DNA from: Sipunculus nudus
Lineage: Eukaryota > Annelida > Sipuncula > Golfingiida > Sipunculidae
Direction: 5' to 3'
Length of the DNA: 64,000 nucleotides
NCBI GenBank assembly: GCA_026874595.1
Contig: CM049320.1
Span: 40,794,714 to 40,858,713, forward strand
Of this stretch, positions 44,156 through 54,519 are shown one piece after another (position 1 is the stretch's first letter; every line of letters begins with the position of its first letter). The notes beneath the pieces were generated by a model. That model ran no database searches and had not been told where the DNA came from. It worked only from the letters and a program-made list of their open reading frames with translations. Made by a program: the position numbers and the translations under genes.

Positions 44156-44159
44156 TCCT

Positions 44160-46770
44160 GAGAATGCAAAGTTCTAGTTTATTATCCATTCCACACAAAC
44201 ATTCTTTGCTCTGAAGATTTTCTGGGTTTTTTTCTTAATCACTATCCTTATAAAGGTCTAACATGTCCTGCTGTTTTCCGAAGATTGTAAATACCCGAAA
44301 GTCCCAATTTCTATTTCGCTATTTGTTCTGTCAGGGTGCATTGTCCGCTGTTACAAGTATATATTCCATTCTTTTAAAGGTCATTGCCCTGTTTCAAATA
44401 CTTTCTGTCAGAAAACGATGGCCCCGCCACTAAACGTATTTCCGAGCTTCATCTGGCTGCGTTTGCCCTTTTCTTAACAGTAGACGTTCCTATCTTGTCC
44501 AGCTGCATCATTTCCTCACTGTTGAGCAGGGCCTCGTTTTTCATATAACTCGATGTCTGTAGGTCGTTGGGGGGGGGGGGGGGGGGGGTTGTCTGACAGT
44601 GTCGCAAGCTGAACCAGTCACAGCCTATCCTTCACCTAATGTCTCGTGGCAAATTAAATTGTATCCGCATGCCGACAGACCTCAACATCATGTTACATAG
44701 CCTGCTACATTGTCCTAAACCCTGACAACTACAGTTTTCTTCAAACTCATATTCGCCAGGTCCTCTCAGCGGAACGTTTTCGCCCGTCCTGACAGCCAAC
44801 TTGCACCTTCCGTTTTCAGCAGCAGGAAAATTTTACAATCTACCAACACCAGGTAACACTGTTTTAAACTGATACACAGCACAAAGACACCCAATGTAGG
44901 TTAATGACTTATTCGGATATCAATTCGTCAGAACAATTAACTTTACCTTCGTTTTCCAATTCCATAAAAATTAATTTTCTCGGTAACCCTTCTATATCTG
45001 AATGGACGTCCTTTTGTCCTATTGTCTTTTTGTCCGTTAATGTTTCAAATACAAAGTTCCTGACATCATTTCATTGATCTACTTTTAATGAAAATTATAG
45101 TCTAATAGCAAGTAATCAGAAATGGTCTTAACATTTTAGTTAGTTGTACCCCCTTACAACATTACTTTGTATGTGTCCGTAGATGGAGTAAGTTGTCAAC
45201 TTTCATATGAGAGAGAGTGTCACTTTATATCATCACTTTTAAGGTAGTAACATGCAATTTTTAAATAAAACGACTCCTTGATTTCATTGGGTCAACATTA
45301 TACTGTCATAGAAACAGCTTTCGTCATTTTAATTAATAACCCCCACAAAAATCGGTATAAAGCGATAGAAAGCGATTCATACCAATAACACAAGATAAAA
45401 TAGCGATCATTATTTTTTGGGCATTTAGAACTTTTAGACAAAATTGTCCGATCCACTTGATGTGATGCTAACTTTCTAATTAGTTTGGTTTTGACTCTAA
45501 GTTGCTACGTATACTAGTAAAAGTAATTAAACCTTTTTAAAATGGCATCTGATGCAATACAAGGCAAAAATTGAATACATGAGCAGCATATACATCCATT
45601 TATGAGAAAAGGAAATATTTTTCAAGGAATTATTGTGTTTTATTGACATACACTAAAGAGTGATGGACAATTTTTTTTCAGTTGTACGCTAAGTCAGCTA
45701 TTATTTCATCATTCTTTATTTCGTATAGTATAGAAATCAATATATTGAAAATTCTCACACTTATGTACGAACTTAATAGGATTGCCGGACCTCAGATGTT
45801 ACTGCACAAATTGTAGTAATGAGAGAATGGCAAAATAAATGCTGGAAAGGAAAAGGATTGCAGAATAATTGGTAGAAAGAGAGAGTGACTTCTTTAACTC
45901 TGTGGCTCTATCTATGCCACCATTATATCAATTTCACATGTTTCATACAAATGGTAAAATATTTCAGTAATCATAAGGCAGGTGATCTATGGTTATACTG
46001 GTTTTTACTTATTAACACCGTGAAATACTACCTTGAAATTACATCCAGGAATAGAATTTATCTAAATTAAGTAAGATTTACAAGATCAAATTACATTATA
46101 GAAACATTTTGAGCCAGCTATACAAACCAAAGTTTTGGGGCAATCACTCAATAAATGATTTTAAAGGTCTTAATTTTCTTCACAAATTGTCTTCACGAAA
46201 AACGGATTTTTTTTTAAATTTACAAATATCACTCCATCATTCTGGTTATTTAAGATTAACATTAGGTCTTTTTTTAGAGAATGTATTTCACCTCCGATAT
46301 GTTGGAAGACTATTGTTTAACTAACCTAACCTAAATTATCAAACAAATCGAATTTCACTGTATTTTTATGATAATGGAAGATTAACAATAGTACTGATAG
46401 GAGAGGAAGAAACTTTCATAAGCATTTAATCTCCGATATATAGGAAAACTGTTGTAAATTAGCCTAGCCTGGAATTATCAAAGAACTATAATGTCTACAG
46501 ATTTACTGTTACCTAGGAAATTATTTGAAAATGTTTACCAATACACAATATTCATAGAATATGGGCCCCACTGGCAATGAGACCAAGCTGAACTTGAAAC
46601 GAGAAAGATGTGGACTTTATTTCCACACGAAAACAAATGATTTCTCTCCTCCTGATTGAAGGGTGTACATGTTTTGTTATTAGACAGTGTTTTCGAACCG
46701 TACACAATGGTTAGATTTTGCTCAACACCTCATGTTGTTATATTAGTCGGCTCTTTCGGTCACAATTTGT
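44160..46770. other. Unassigned sequence
   Basis: No gene supported. It contains a poly(G) run (44569-44588) and a diverged duplication: CTCCGATATGTTGGAAGACT and ACCTAACCTAAATTATCAAA near 46294 recur as CTCCGATATATAGGAAAACT and GCCTAGCCTGGAATTATCAA near 46431 (about 137 bp apart). Confidence 0.45.
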
Positions 46771-46774
46771 GCCC

Positions 46775-46865
46775 ATATAGTAGACGGACATTGGAAGATG
46801 GGCCTTCTCTATAACTCGCTTTACTATGAGTAAGCTGAGCTAATAAAACCTTCTGTGGGCATTTC
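46775..46865 (+). mobile_element. Diverged terminal cap of the tandem-unit element
   Basis: CACAATTTGTGCCC, AGACGGACATT, CTATAACTCGCTTTACT, loop ATG and AGTAAGCTGAGCTAATAAAA follow the same order as the end of the 10.7-13.1 kb array. The hairpin at 46813-46841 again has 13-nt arms and a 3-nt loop, but only 9 of 13 pairs. No clear internal units precede it. Confidence 0.55.
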
Positions 46866-46979
46866 AACACGATAAATTCATCATTGCTCAGATAAGAGAA
46901 CATCTGCTATTTCATTTTATGCTCCAGTTACTAGAAAATAATTACATAACAATAAATTAAAAATAAAGGCAATGTCATT

Positions 46980-47780
46980 CGTCTGGTAATCATCTCTTGT
47001 CCGTAGGCATACCCAGTTCCGGGACAATCCATTAACACAATGGTAAAACTGACACAGTTGTTATATATATTGGAGGGTGTAACTAATGCATAAGAACAAA
47101 AAAGTAAGCGGTCACATTTGTCTGGCTCAGTTGATTAAGATATCCAACACTCAACTACCAACCAAACTTTTAAGACCATTCCTGAACCAGTTGCTAAGAC
47201 ACTGGCACAGCTGCTGGTTTGACAGCCAACAAGAATTAAAATAACAAAGGGTCTTAGATAAAAACTAACTTGCATCAACAGTCTTATTAGTGTGAGATAC
47301 AATTCAAATTAGTCCGTGGTAAATAAGTATACCAAGTTTCAGGACAATCCATTAAGTTAATACCAGGAAAATAATTCAATGGCTGTGACCATATTCATAT
47401 ATTTAGGTGACACTACCAGCCTTGTTAACCTGATCACTTTTCCATGGTTATTTAGCAACTCAAGAGTCGATACAATCCATTAAACCAGTCTAAAACTGAT
47501 AAATTGACAGATTTTTCGTAATTTGCCACTCTCAAAAGTACTCTTGAAACTGCTCAGAATTAAAAACAATACAGGTGGCACCACTAAGAGTTTCAGGACA
47601 TTCCAGGAGCCGACTGCAATTGTTTGATACGTATTCTCTACAACTGATAAATATTGGCAGTACCGGTAAAATATGTGAAAGCTGAGAAGACTCTTTAAGA
47701 TAAATAACTTTGTCAAATATCAGGAAAATTTGAAGTGTGATCAGGGTGACCTTGTTACTAAAATATTTTATATTATGAGG
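46980..47780. repeat. Diverged repeat with ACAATCCATTAA landmark
   Basis: GGCATACCCAGTTCCGGGAC then AATCCATTAA (near 47004) and AGTATACCAAGTTTCAGGAC then AATCCATTAA (near 47327) are about 325 bp apart, and a third AATCCATTAA lies near 47475. Boxes AGGTGACACTACCAG (47406) and CAGGTGGCACCACTAAG (47573) recall the box of the tandem-unit elements. Confidence 0.45.
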
Positions 47781-47789
47781 ACATTTTAC

Positions 47790-48360
47790 GTTTGTGTTTC
47801 TAGTTGAACATCAGTTCACCTTTATTTGTATTCCAGTTACAGACGGCTGTTCACAACTATAAATGCACTCATTGCTCTAAAGCTTGCGAGTTCTGCCTCC
47901 CGGCGATTCAGTCCAACTTCAACTAGAAGTAAATCAGACCATGTCATTACCCAGTTGAAAACGGACGATTACAGCAAAAACTATGAAAAGGTGACCAGGG
48001 GCGTCAATACAGGGGCGTCTTACTTTTTAGCAAGGGGTCAATGTAATCATCTCCTCTGATATTCAGAGAATACTATTTATATATTGGAAATTAAATATAT
48101 AGTCTGCCTATATAGGCACCTTTAAATTAATCAGTTTTACATTAAAGTGTCAAGATGAGGACGCACGTAGATATGGTTGGCAGGTATGAATAACACTTTC
48201 CCGTCCATCTCAAACAGGACGAAAACGCAATTTTCATTCATACCAATCCGTTAGAAATGAAGTCCTAGATGTTCCCGACATTACAAATAATAAAAAATAC
48301 ACAAAAACGAAATATAATTTTAACTAGGAAAACCCCCATTGACACTGATACCATGTGCTG
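47790..48360. other. Unassigned sequence
   Basis: Open frames 47826-48059 and 48269-48469 have no motif, and the second covers the hairpin pair that follows. Nothing else recognised. Confidence 0.4.
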
Positions 48361-48362
48361 TT

Positions 48363-48425
48363 ATGGCTTCGCAGCCATGATGAATTCATATAGCTCTGTG
48401 ATTTGGCTGGATCAGCAGAGCTATA
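48363..48425 (+). other. Two adjacent stem-loops
   Basis: ATGGCT-TCGC-AGCCAT (48363-48378) is followed by TATAGCTCTG, a 17-nt loop and CAGAGCTATA (48389-48425). All stem positions pair. Its function is unknown. Confidence 0.65.
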
Positions 48426-48484
48426 ATTGTGCCGAGTCTAAATCCCAGTCCCTTTGTCTTACTCTTTAAGGAAACACGTGATGC

Positions 48485-49004
48485 TAGACTGGTACCCCGC
48501 TCTATTATGGCCTTCAGCCGATGATAGAGACGGGCGTACAACGTCATCTTAGGTACTCCCAGAGTCTTAGGTACTCCTGACTTACCGATAGACTGGTTCC
48601 AACTCAGATAGGCACGCTGTCATAGACGTTCACGCGGTCCTGGTTGATTATCCAGTTCTTGTAAAATAACTTTCTTTAGTCACTTTCATAGTTTTAAAAT
48701 ATTGAAGAATGAGTTGTTGCACACGAATTGAATGATGGATGATAGATAATAGAATATGCTGAATAAGTTTGATAATCCACTGTATGTGACATTGATTTAT
48801 AATTAATATCTATTAAACTAATCATTAATGTCATTTGAAATGTACAGCCAACTTTTGGAAACTTCCCCGAGCAAACGAAATGTACATTTTCTCAGATATA
48901 TTAATATTGGAGTTGGGACCAGTCAGCCGGAAGTACTTAAGATGGCGTTGTACGTCCATCTCTATGATTGGTAGAGAACCATAATAAAGCGGGGTATCAG
49001 TCTA
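48485..49004. mobile_element. About 520-bp inverted-repeat element (MITE)
   Basis: The left end TAGACTGGTACCCCGCTCTA and the inverted right end TAGACTGATACCCCGCTTTA are followed by matching TTATGGx, ATAGAGACGGGCGTACAACG versus ATAGAGATGGACGTACAACG, and TCTTAGGTACT versus TCTTAAGTACT blocks. The arms are at least 85 bp long. Both ends can be read as TA plus GACTGRTACCCC, compatible with a TA target duplication as in Tc1/mariner-like elements. No coding capacity. Confidence 0.8.
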
Positions 49005-49027
49005 ACGTTAAGCAAGCATTCCTTACA

Positions 49028-49375
49028 TCCGTATGCGTACGCAGTACGTATGCATTATGCGGGTAGAAAACGGATGCCTGTGATTCATTTCATATGTATG
49101 CGTATGCAGCAGAATCGGGCCTATTGTATACAGATTAATGAGTATAACGAGAAGTCATCTGCCAGTCAAAATGTGGTATTTCCCGTCCGTTAGCATGCGT
49201 ATGCGATTTCAGTCGCTTTCCTATGCGATCGAAACTTGCTGCATATGCATACGTTTATATGCACACGTTCTGCATACGTATGTATGGTATCACTCCAATG
49301 GAAGACAATGTGGCTTATTCCCAGCAGAATACGCAAACGTAAGGCATACGTACTGCATACGCATGTATGGAATGT
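49028..49375. repeat. GCATACG-rich inverted cluster
   Basis: GTATGCGTACGCAGTACGTATGC (49031-49053) and its near inverse near 49342-49365 (CATACGTACTGCATACGCAT) bound a segment with further ATGCGTATGCAG, GCATGCGTATGCGAT, CATATGCATACG and CTGCATACGTATG motifs. The overlapping open frames on both strands (49138-49484) arise from these repeats. Confidence 0.6.
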
Positions 49376-49489
49376 CACCTTTACTGGCCCATTTATGTTA
49401 ATTATGTTGCACTGGCCTTTATTCAGTCACAGCGTACATGACAAAAGGGTTGCCGGGTGTAGTCACTCGAACGCTGAATCATAACAACA

Positions 49490-51750
49490 CAGGTTAACTG
49501 TTCGACAGAAATTTCAAAACATAAGTGACTGACCAAAAGTTATATGATGATAGGATGCGTCTATAGCCGAAGGGTAAATGTTCCTGCGGAAAGGCAAAAT
49601 AAGATTGAGCATTTCCGTTGGAAAAGTGAATATTTCAAAGTATTACGAACCTTGATTATATTCCTTGTCAGAATGTTTGTAAAATCGGACTCAAGACAGG
49701 CATATCATGCCAGCTAAAATACAGTACATGTGCAATTTGTTTTGTTTCCCAACACGTAAACACTGACATGGTCTGTATATCAGTGTCAGGGCCACAAATT
49801 TCGAATTTCACGCCATTAAATCTTAATATTGACATACTGTGCTGAAGCCCCTTGTGCTTTTAAGGAATCTCAATCAGGGTATTAAAATTCATTTGTATCA
49901 TCTGCCATATATTTTCTGTGTCATCGTTTTCTATGATCTGCATATGTAAATACCAAAATATTATTAATATGCAGAGACCTTGGGTGTAACTTTAATTGCT
50001 TGGCGCGTTTCCCAGCATGCACTGTTTTACGTTTGGCATGACTCGACCCGTGGATCGCTTATTATTTCTTGGATGTGGTACATATAAGACACAAAAACGT
50101 TTGGTTCTCGGGCACTTTTTTCATAAATCAGAGCGCGAGGGCGATTATTTTATTTATCTTTTTCTTTTTTTTATCTTTTTTTTTGGTATGTTTTGATGAA
50201 AAAGTCATATAATCATAGAAAAGCATGATAATAACAGAATTGGTTTGCCAATCTGATAAAGCACTCCATAGCGAAGGAAATCTTATCAAAATTGTATTAT
50301 TTTATCTTCTTGAAAGAATGCCCAAGCTGCTGGACCTCTGAATTGGTAAGTTCATATTGAAAAAAAAATAAAAATAAAAATCTTTTAAGCGGGGGAAGGG
50401 GTTAAAATTTACGCGCGCGGTGCCTAAGAACCATACCTTTTTGGCCTAAACGGTTTTTTTTGTCTGTTTAGATTGTGTGTGTTCATTTTGATCTTGGATC
50501 TCGTTTTGATGATAAATGGGCTGATGATAGTGATTCCAATATTGGACCCCTTTTGAACGTCAGTTTTATCAGGTTTTACATCAAATAATTAATGAACCAG
50601 GTATGGCAGACGGAGCACACAGAGGTTAGGCGACTTTTAAGAGGAACTGTCTAGACATATGGTTAGCCTTTGGTATCTCCTTAGAGTAGATGAATGTTTT
50701 CTTAGTCTCATATATTATTGAGTAAAAAAGTAATAAGTAAAAAGTATAAAACCTTTTACTGACAAGCAGAAAATGGCTATTTATTCAATACAGTTTCAAT
50801 ATGCCACGGTCTTCCATAATACTGGCAAGAAGCATCGTTGCAATGTGGGTGTTCGAGTGTTTGTCTGCCCGCTCTGCGGTATGATGGTAAAATGACGGTA
50901 TCGCTCCTGTTAACAATGGCTCCCATGATCAAAACGTCCACTCCTGTCTTTAAGTAAAAGACAGTCACTTTATCTGTCAATATTCTGGGTTGTCTGACTG
51001 TCACAAAATGTGATATGCAATGGTGGAAGAGTGGCAGGGACTGCCATAGGAGCTTGAATCTACAATCGCTGAGAAAAAAATTGAAGCTTTACCAGATACT
51101 GAATATACGCTTTCTGCTAAGCCAAGCAGACAGGTTGTACCCTGGCCATTCAACATATAATCGTCTGAATAAACTTGGAGACACCAATGGCAAACTCTCA
51201 TGTTGCAATCATGGTGGGCGTTGCTATGGTTATATTTTCAATTTTTTTGTAACAAATAACCAGATATCCACATCTCGTAAATTATGCAAGGTATTCTGAG
51301 GGTTACCGCTAAAAGCGTCTTCGTCATTCTTTTGTTAAGTTTATTTGTCTGATGATTTTTATGTAATTAATGCTCCAAATTTTCATTCAGTTTAATCTGA
51401 CCATTAATTTGTCATATTTTTATTAGGAAATAGCCAAAATAAAAAAAATCGTAAAATTAACGCCTAGCTAAATGGCACCATGATATCAAAACATTCCGGG
51501 TAACAGAAAACCCATGGTTGTTAATTTTTGTAAATTGATTTTTTGGTTTAAAAAAAGAATATAGAGACAATTCACACATTGTACGTCTTACAGCGGCACA
51601 TATCCTCCTATCAGCGCTCTTGTGGTCTCGTCGTGACTCCAATAATGCACCGGGGCTTCTAAATACACCAGCGTCGTGGATATATCGAGTGAAGAGGTAG
51701 AGGACAATGTAGTCCGTTCACGTGTGTTGGGTAAGAATTGTTTCAAGGCA
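49490..51750. other. Unassigned sequence
   Basis: No gene supported. Open frames 49996-50196, 50777-51004 (minus), 51001-51201 (minus), 51015-51299 and 51457-51642 (minus) overlap or lack motifs. T and A runs lie at 50150-50190 and 50360-50390. Confidence 0.4.
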
Positions 51751-51759
51751 CGTTTTATA

Positions 51760-51935
51760 AACATGGGTATTTTTGTGGTGAGGAATTTACGGAATCAGAA
51801 ATATTTTGAAAGCATGCGCATGTGAAATGTAAACAGAAAATGTTTCCTTGAAATGTTACCAATTTTGATTTTTATGATTTTTTTTTACAATTGAGACAAG
51901 TATGTTCCGGCAGTCCCACCGTTCTAGTACTCTCT
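51760..51935 (+). repeat. Dispersed repeat copy (GGCAGTCCCA family)
   Basis: GCATGCGCATGTGAAATG, TAAACAGAAAATGTTTCC, TTGAAATGTTACCAATTTTG and TATGTTCCGGCAGTCCCACC match the copies at 34.3 and (inverted) 29.0 kb. Confidence 0.6.
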
Positions 51936-51965
51936 TATTATATAATTGGTCGAATGTTTCTTCCA

Positions 51966-51972
<7 letters not shown>

Positions 51973-52061
<89 letters not shown>

Positions 52062-52174
52062 AACTATATATATGTATATACAAAGAGAATATATATATTT
52101 AGATATGTATGTATATAATCTCTCTCTTTCTGGAAATATAGTTGTGAATATATATTTCTTTCTCTTTTTTTTCA

Positions 52175-52244
<70 letters not shown>

Positions 52245-52262
52245 GTGTGTGTGTGTGTGTGT
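51973..52262. repeat. Mirrored composite microsatellite
   Basis: (TA)n 51973-52020, (GA)n 52021-52059, a 115-bp spacer, (CT)n 52175-52196, (TA)n 52197-52241 and (GT)n 52245-52262. The first two blocks are the reverse complement of the third and fourth, so the locus can fold back. All long open frames here encode dinucleotide peptides. Confidence 0.95.
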
Positions 52263-53232
52263 AACAGGCAAACTGCGTAATCAAGCATTACGTGAAATGA
52301 CTGAAAATTTCAGGCATTATACACGAAATGACTGATTCACTGAGGCATTTCATGAAATGATTAAACTGTCCAGGCATTACGTGTAATGTCTGATTTTATG
52401 GCTCAGTCATTACACGAAAGGCCTGACTTCTTGTTGACATGAACGTTCCTGCTAAATGACAACACACATTGTCGGGTGAAAATTAGTTTATTTGATTGCT
52501 TTTTTTCCTTCAACAATGATTAAAACACTTAATATAAGCTGTAATGCATAAGAACTTCATATCAAGTACAAATAATATAATGCAATGATTGTTTAGTCGA
52601 TTTAGTCCACACTTAAAATGTTTGTTATATTATGAAATTAACCCTTTTAGTCACAAAACAACCATTCTTCATTATCTATATCTATATATACTACTTTCTA
52701 ACACTACATAGTCCACACTTCACACGTTTGTCAAAATACAGAATGATCCACTTTGATTGTTTTAAAAAGGAATGAACCATTCTTCAATACATATTTATAG
52801 TATACCACCCTTTACTTACAAATCAGTTAATTTTATATTTTGCTGTTATGATAAGGCTCAATACACTTCAATTTAGCTTTAAATCACTGGCACCTATTAA
52901 AGCTGCATATATTGTGCATTGTCACAAGTATATGGTCAGTCTCCCACAGCTGTAAGTGTAAGCACCTCAAATGCCTCAAAATCAAAACATATATAGTTTA
53001 GCTGACTATTCCGCTAAATAGAGCACATGGCATTGAGATTAGGTTGTTCCACTATTTGCCTAAAACACATTAGGCAAATTGTGTGATTATGATCACCAAA
53101 TTTTAGTCATTACACGTAATGCCTGGACATTATAGTCATTTCATGAAATGCCTGAGTGAATCAGTCATTTCGTGTAATGCCTGCAATTTTCAGTCATTTC
53201 ACGTAATGCATGGTTACACAGTTTGCCTGTGA
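52262..53232. mobile_element. About 970-bp element with 140-bp terminal inverted repeats
   Basis: The left arm from ACAGGCAAACTGCGTAA and the inverted right arm from ACAGGCAAACTGTGTAA match over about 140 bp: GCATTACGTGAAATGACTGA, GGCATTxxACACGAAATGACT, GGCATTTCATGAAATGA and CCAGGCATTACGTGTAATG in order. Each arm is thus built from four to five units of about 30 bp carrying the palindromic core CATTnCRYGnAATG. The 52440-53040 interior has no open frame. Flanking TG/TA microsatellites hide any target duplication. Confidence 0.87.
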
Positions 53233-53239
53233 CACACAC

Positions 53240-53510
53240 ATATAAATATATATTATATTTAATATCAGGATTCATTTTTAAAGTTGTCCAAAAGAGGTCA
53301 AGACTTCAGGGTTTTTAAAGATGTTGTACAAAATAACAAATACAGCCACGTGTTCTTCAGACCAAACGTGGTCACTATTACAACTGGTTACTATATTTTC
53401 CCATTTCAAACTGGAAAAATATCCTTTAAATGAACCCAATCCTCCACATATTTCAAGAACATTTGTTCAAAACTTATTTTAACATATTTATCAACCAAAG
53501 GAAAAGAATC
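53240..53510. other. Unassigned sequence
   Basis: AT-rich, no gene or repeat recognised. Confidence 0.4.
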
Positions 53511-53514
53511 CCAA

Positions 53515-53880
53515 TGGAAACATGCTTCCACAGGAAGCACACGTTTGAAAAACGCTATGCGAACACACTGGGCACACTCTGAGGTGCACGGCGCTCGAGC
53601 GTGATCTGAAAAGGTGACCGGGCATCAGAAACTTCTGTTCATGTATTGGCCCATATTCCTAGGTTCATTCGTGCATAAGGGACGGTACATTTGTGAATAT
53701 TCCTTGATTCCTCCAGAATATGAAGAAGATACTGGATTAACACCATCATCTAATCGATCAATTCTTGGACCATTTCCGAAATGAGTGAACATTTCATAAG
53801 ATTCCTTTCATGTTTCCATTATTTATGTTGTGAACAATCACACACACACAAACACAGGGCGGAGGCAATTAACATGCTCG
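53515..53880 (-). repeat. GGCGGAGG dispersed family, long copy
   Basis: The minus strand matches the plus strand of 63600-64000 in order: TTGCCTCCGC, GTGTGTGTG, ATGAAAGGAATCTTATGAAA, GGAATATTCACAAATGTAC, CACGAATGAACC, GGAATATGGGCC, then GAGCGCCGTGCACCTCAGAG, TGTGCCCAGTGTG and GCGTTTTTCAAAC. Confidence 0.75.
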
Positions 53881-54420
53881 CCGAATTCAATGACTACCGT
53901 GACGTATAATAATATTAGAACTCCCAAAGTGGTGCCAGGAAACACCGCCTAGCATTGACCAATGCGAGTTTGACCAAGACAGATAAGCCCATGTTATGGC
54001 CATTAACCATTCCTGTTTACTAGTTATGTCAGGCTGCTGACTCTACAGCTGAATTAACGATAGATCTATTTTAGCTTCAATATAAACCTTGTAGTCATGC
54101 CTTTATTCCTTGACTTTAGTGTCCTTAGAAGACAACTAGTTCTAGTTTTTAAACTGGGACCTTCTCACCTTTTATCTGCACGATGTCTGAATAAAAATAA
54201 CTATAATTCCATTACCTTAGTATATTCACAGTATGGTTACATACCTAAAAGCAGTTGATTACGGTAAATGTTGTTATTTGCGGGTTAGAAACCACATGGG
54301 GGTCCAAGACACTGGCTTCATTTAAACGAATACTGCAAAATCTGCGAGCAGGGGCGCCCTTGTGCTGGGCAAATCAGATTGTCTCTTTGTTTTTCTTATT
54401 CCCAAATTAGCCTTAAGATC

Positions 54421-54511
54421 ATTATCTCCATCTATCCATAGGTGAAGATATATGTTTTTGGTATTATTATCTCAACCTATCCAAAAACTGGAGATAATGG
54501 TTTTTGGTATT
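54421..54511 (+). repeat. Two-unit tandem repeat of 45 bp
   Basis: ATTATCTCCATCTATCCATA to TTTTTGGTATT (54421-54465) is repeated with changes at 54466-54511. Confidence 0.7.
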
Positions 54512-54519
54512 TTATTCTT

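Noticed and set aside
47124-47230. tRNA-like A box (TGGCTCAGTTGATTAAGA) suggesting a SINE head
   Set aside because: No convincing B box at the expected spacing (only GGTTTGACAGCC about 70 nt further on), no cloverleaf and no tail.
51891-52271. Three open frames of 75-101 codons
   Set aside because: They translate TA, GA and CT dinucleotide repeats ([18 protein letters not shown]) and have no other content.
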